A stretch of 64,000 bases of DNA from Ascoidea asiatica. Lineage: Eukaryota; Ascomycota; Saccharomycetes; Ascoideales; Ascoideaceae. Under the pieces are notes generated by a model. The model did not search any database and was not told where the DNA came from. It saw only the letters and a program-made list of their open reading frames with translations. The stretch is taken from the NCBI GenBank assembly GCA_001600695.1, contig BCKQ01000004.1, forward strand, positions 1,121,677-1,185,676. Reading direction: 5' to 3'. A program made the translations under genes and the position numbers. This document shows, in pieces, positions 63,646 to 64,000 of this stretch (position 1 is the first letter of the stretch; each line of letters opens with the position of its first letter).

Positions 63646-64000
63646 GTTTTTATATTTTTTCTATATTTTTTTATGTTCTTTAATAATTTTTTGATTTTTA
63701 TTTCGATGTTCTTTTTTGTTTTTTTTATTTTTTTGTTTTGATCTTTTTCTTTTTATGTAACTGAAATATTCAATAAATGAATAACTGATTATTTAATAAC
63801 TAAATCAGTGTATAATTATATTTCTATTTCTTGTACTTCTTTTTTTGTTTAAAAATATTTCTCACATAAACACAAATCCGCAGCAACCAAAGAAAAAAAC
63901 ACTTTCCGTGCTCTGGTTTGAAAACCGCGGATTTCAACCAATTGATTTTATTTGATTTTATTTTATTTTAATACTTTTTATTTTGATACTTTTTATTTTA
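63646..64000. other. 3' flank at the window end
   Basis: T-rich DNA after the J-protein stop, with a short GC patch near 63898-63935 (AACCGCGG). No gene is seen before the window ends. Confidence 0.55.

Overview
The window is nuclear DNA from a budding yeast (Ascomycota, Saccharomycotina). It is very AT-rich, has short intergenic gaps and almost no introns, and carries fungal genes: two transcription-factor types (Zn2Cys6 and C2H2), PLP2, GDI1, DIB1, ALG7, DNL4, PMT2, MTR2, MES1, LAP4, a FRE-type reductase and an RNase H1. Coding sequences are rich in AAT/GAT/AAA codons and many proteins carry Asn, Ser or Asp tracts. The species cannot be named from this sequence. CTG codons are rare and none falls at a position that would settle a CUG reassignment, so CTG is read as Leu throughout. 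Three undetermined bases (14391, 26147, 26154) show that this is a draft assembly.

Layout. 1-12.7 kb: a Zn2Cys6 regulator, a 2.7-kb gap with a GC-rich island, a large C2H2 regulator and a membrane RING-H2 protein. 13.6-21 kb: two tandem DHA2-type MFS transporters, tRNA-Glu, a damaged intron-containing tRNA-Lys, and an Na+/H+ antiporter. 21.3-29.8 kb: a SIS-domain sugar-phosphate isomerase, a decayed and an intact copy of D-arabinitol 2-dehydrogenase, tRNA-Ile and an allantoate-family MFS permease; this looks like a pentose/pentitol neighbourhood. 31.4-43.2 kb: LAP4, an unrecognised Asn-rich protein, PLP2, GDI1, DIB1, ALG7 and a ferric reductase-like protein. 45.1-64 kb: DNA ligase IV, PMT2, MTR2, MES1, a Mup1/Mup3-like amino-acid permease, an intron-containing RNase H1, a damaged tRNA-Ala and a J-domain protein of unknown role.

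The housekeeping genes serve different pathways (Rab recycling, splicing, N- and O-glycosylation, end joining, mRNA export, translation) and show no operon-like logic. The exception is the 21-27 kb segment, where the isomerase and the D-arabinitol dehydrogenases plausibly act on adjacent pentose intermediates.

Most notable observations: (1) the RNase H1 homologue has lost the first catalytic Asp and the hybrid-binding Trp, so it may be a pseudoenzyme; (2) the two MFS paralogues share a tract of about 245 bp that is almost identical inside otherwise diverged genes, consistent with gene conversion or an assembly error; (3) an ARD1-like gene is a frameshifted pseudogene beside its intact copy; (4) ten CACGTG sites lie in intergenic DNA, mostly in GC-rich promoter islands, and none was seen in genes; (5) the end of DNL4 carries GTAAGT...TACTAAC...CAG, with the stop codon of the unspliced frame inside the branch-point motif. 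No transposon, LTR, CRISPR array, viral element or clear centromere was seen.
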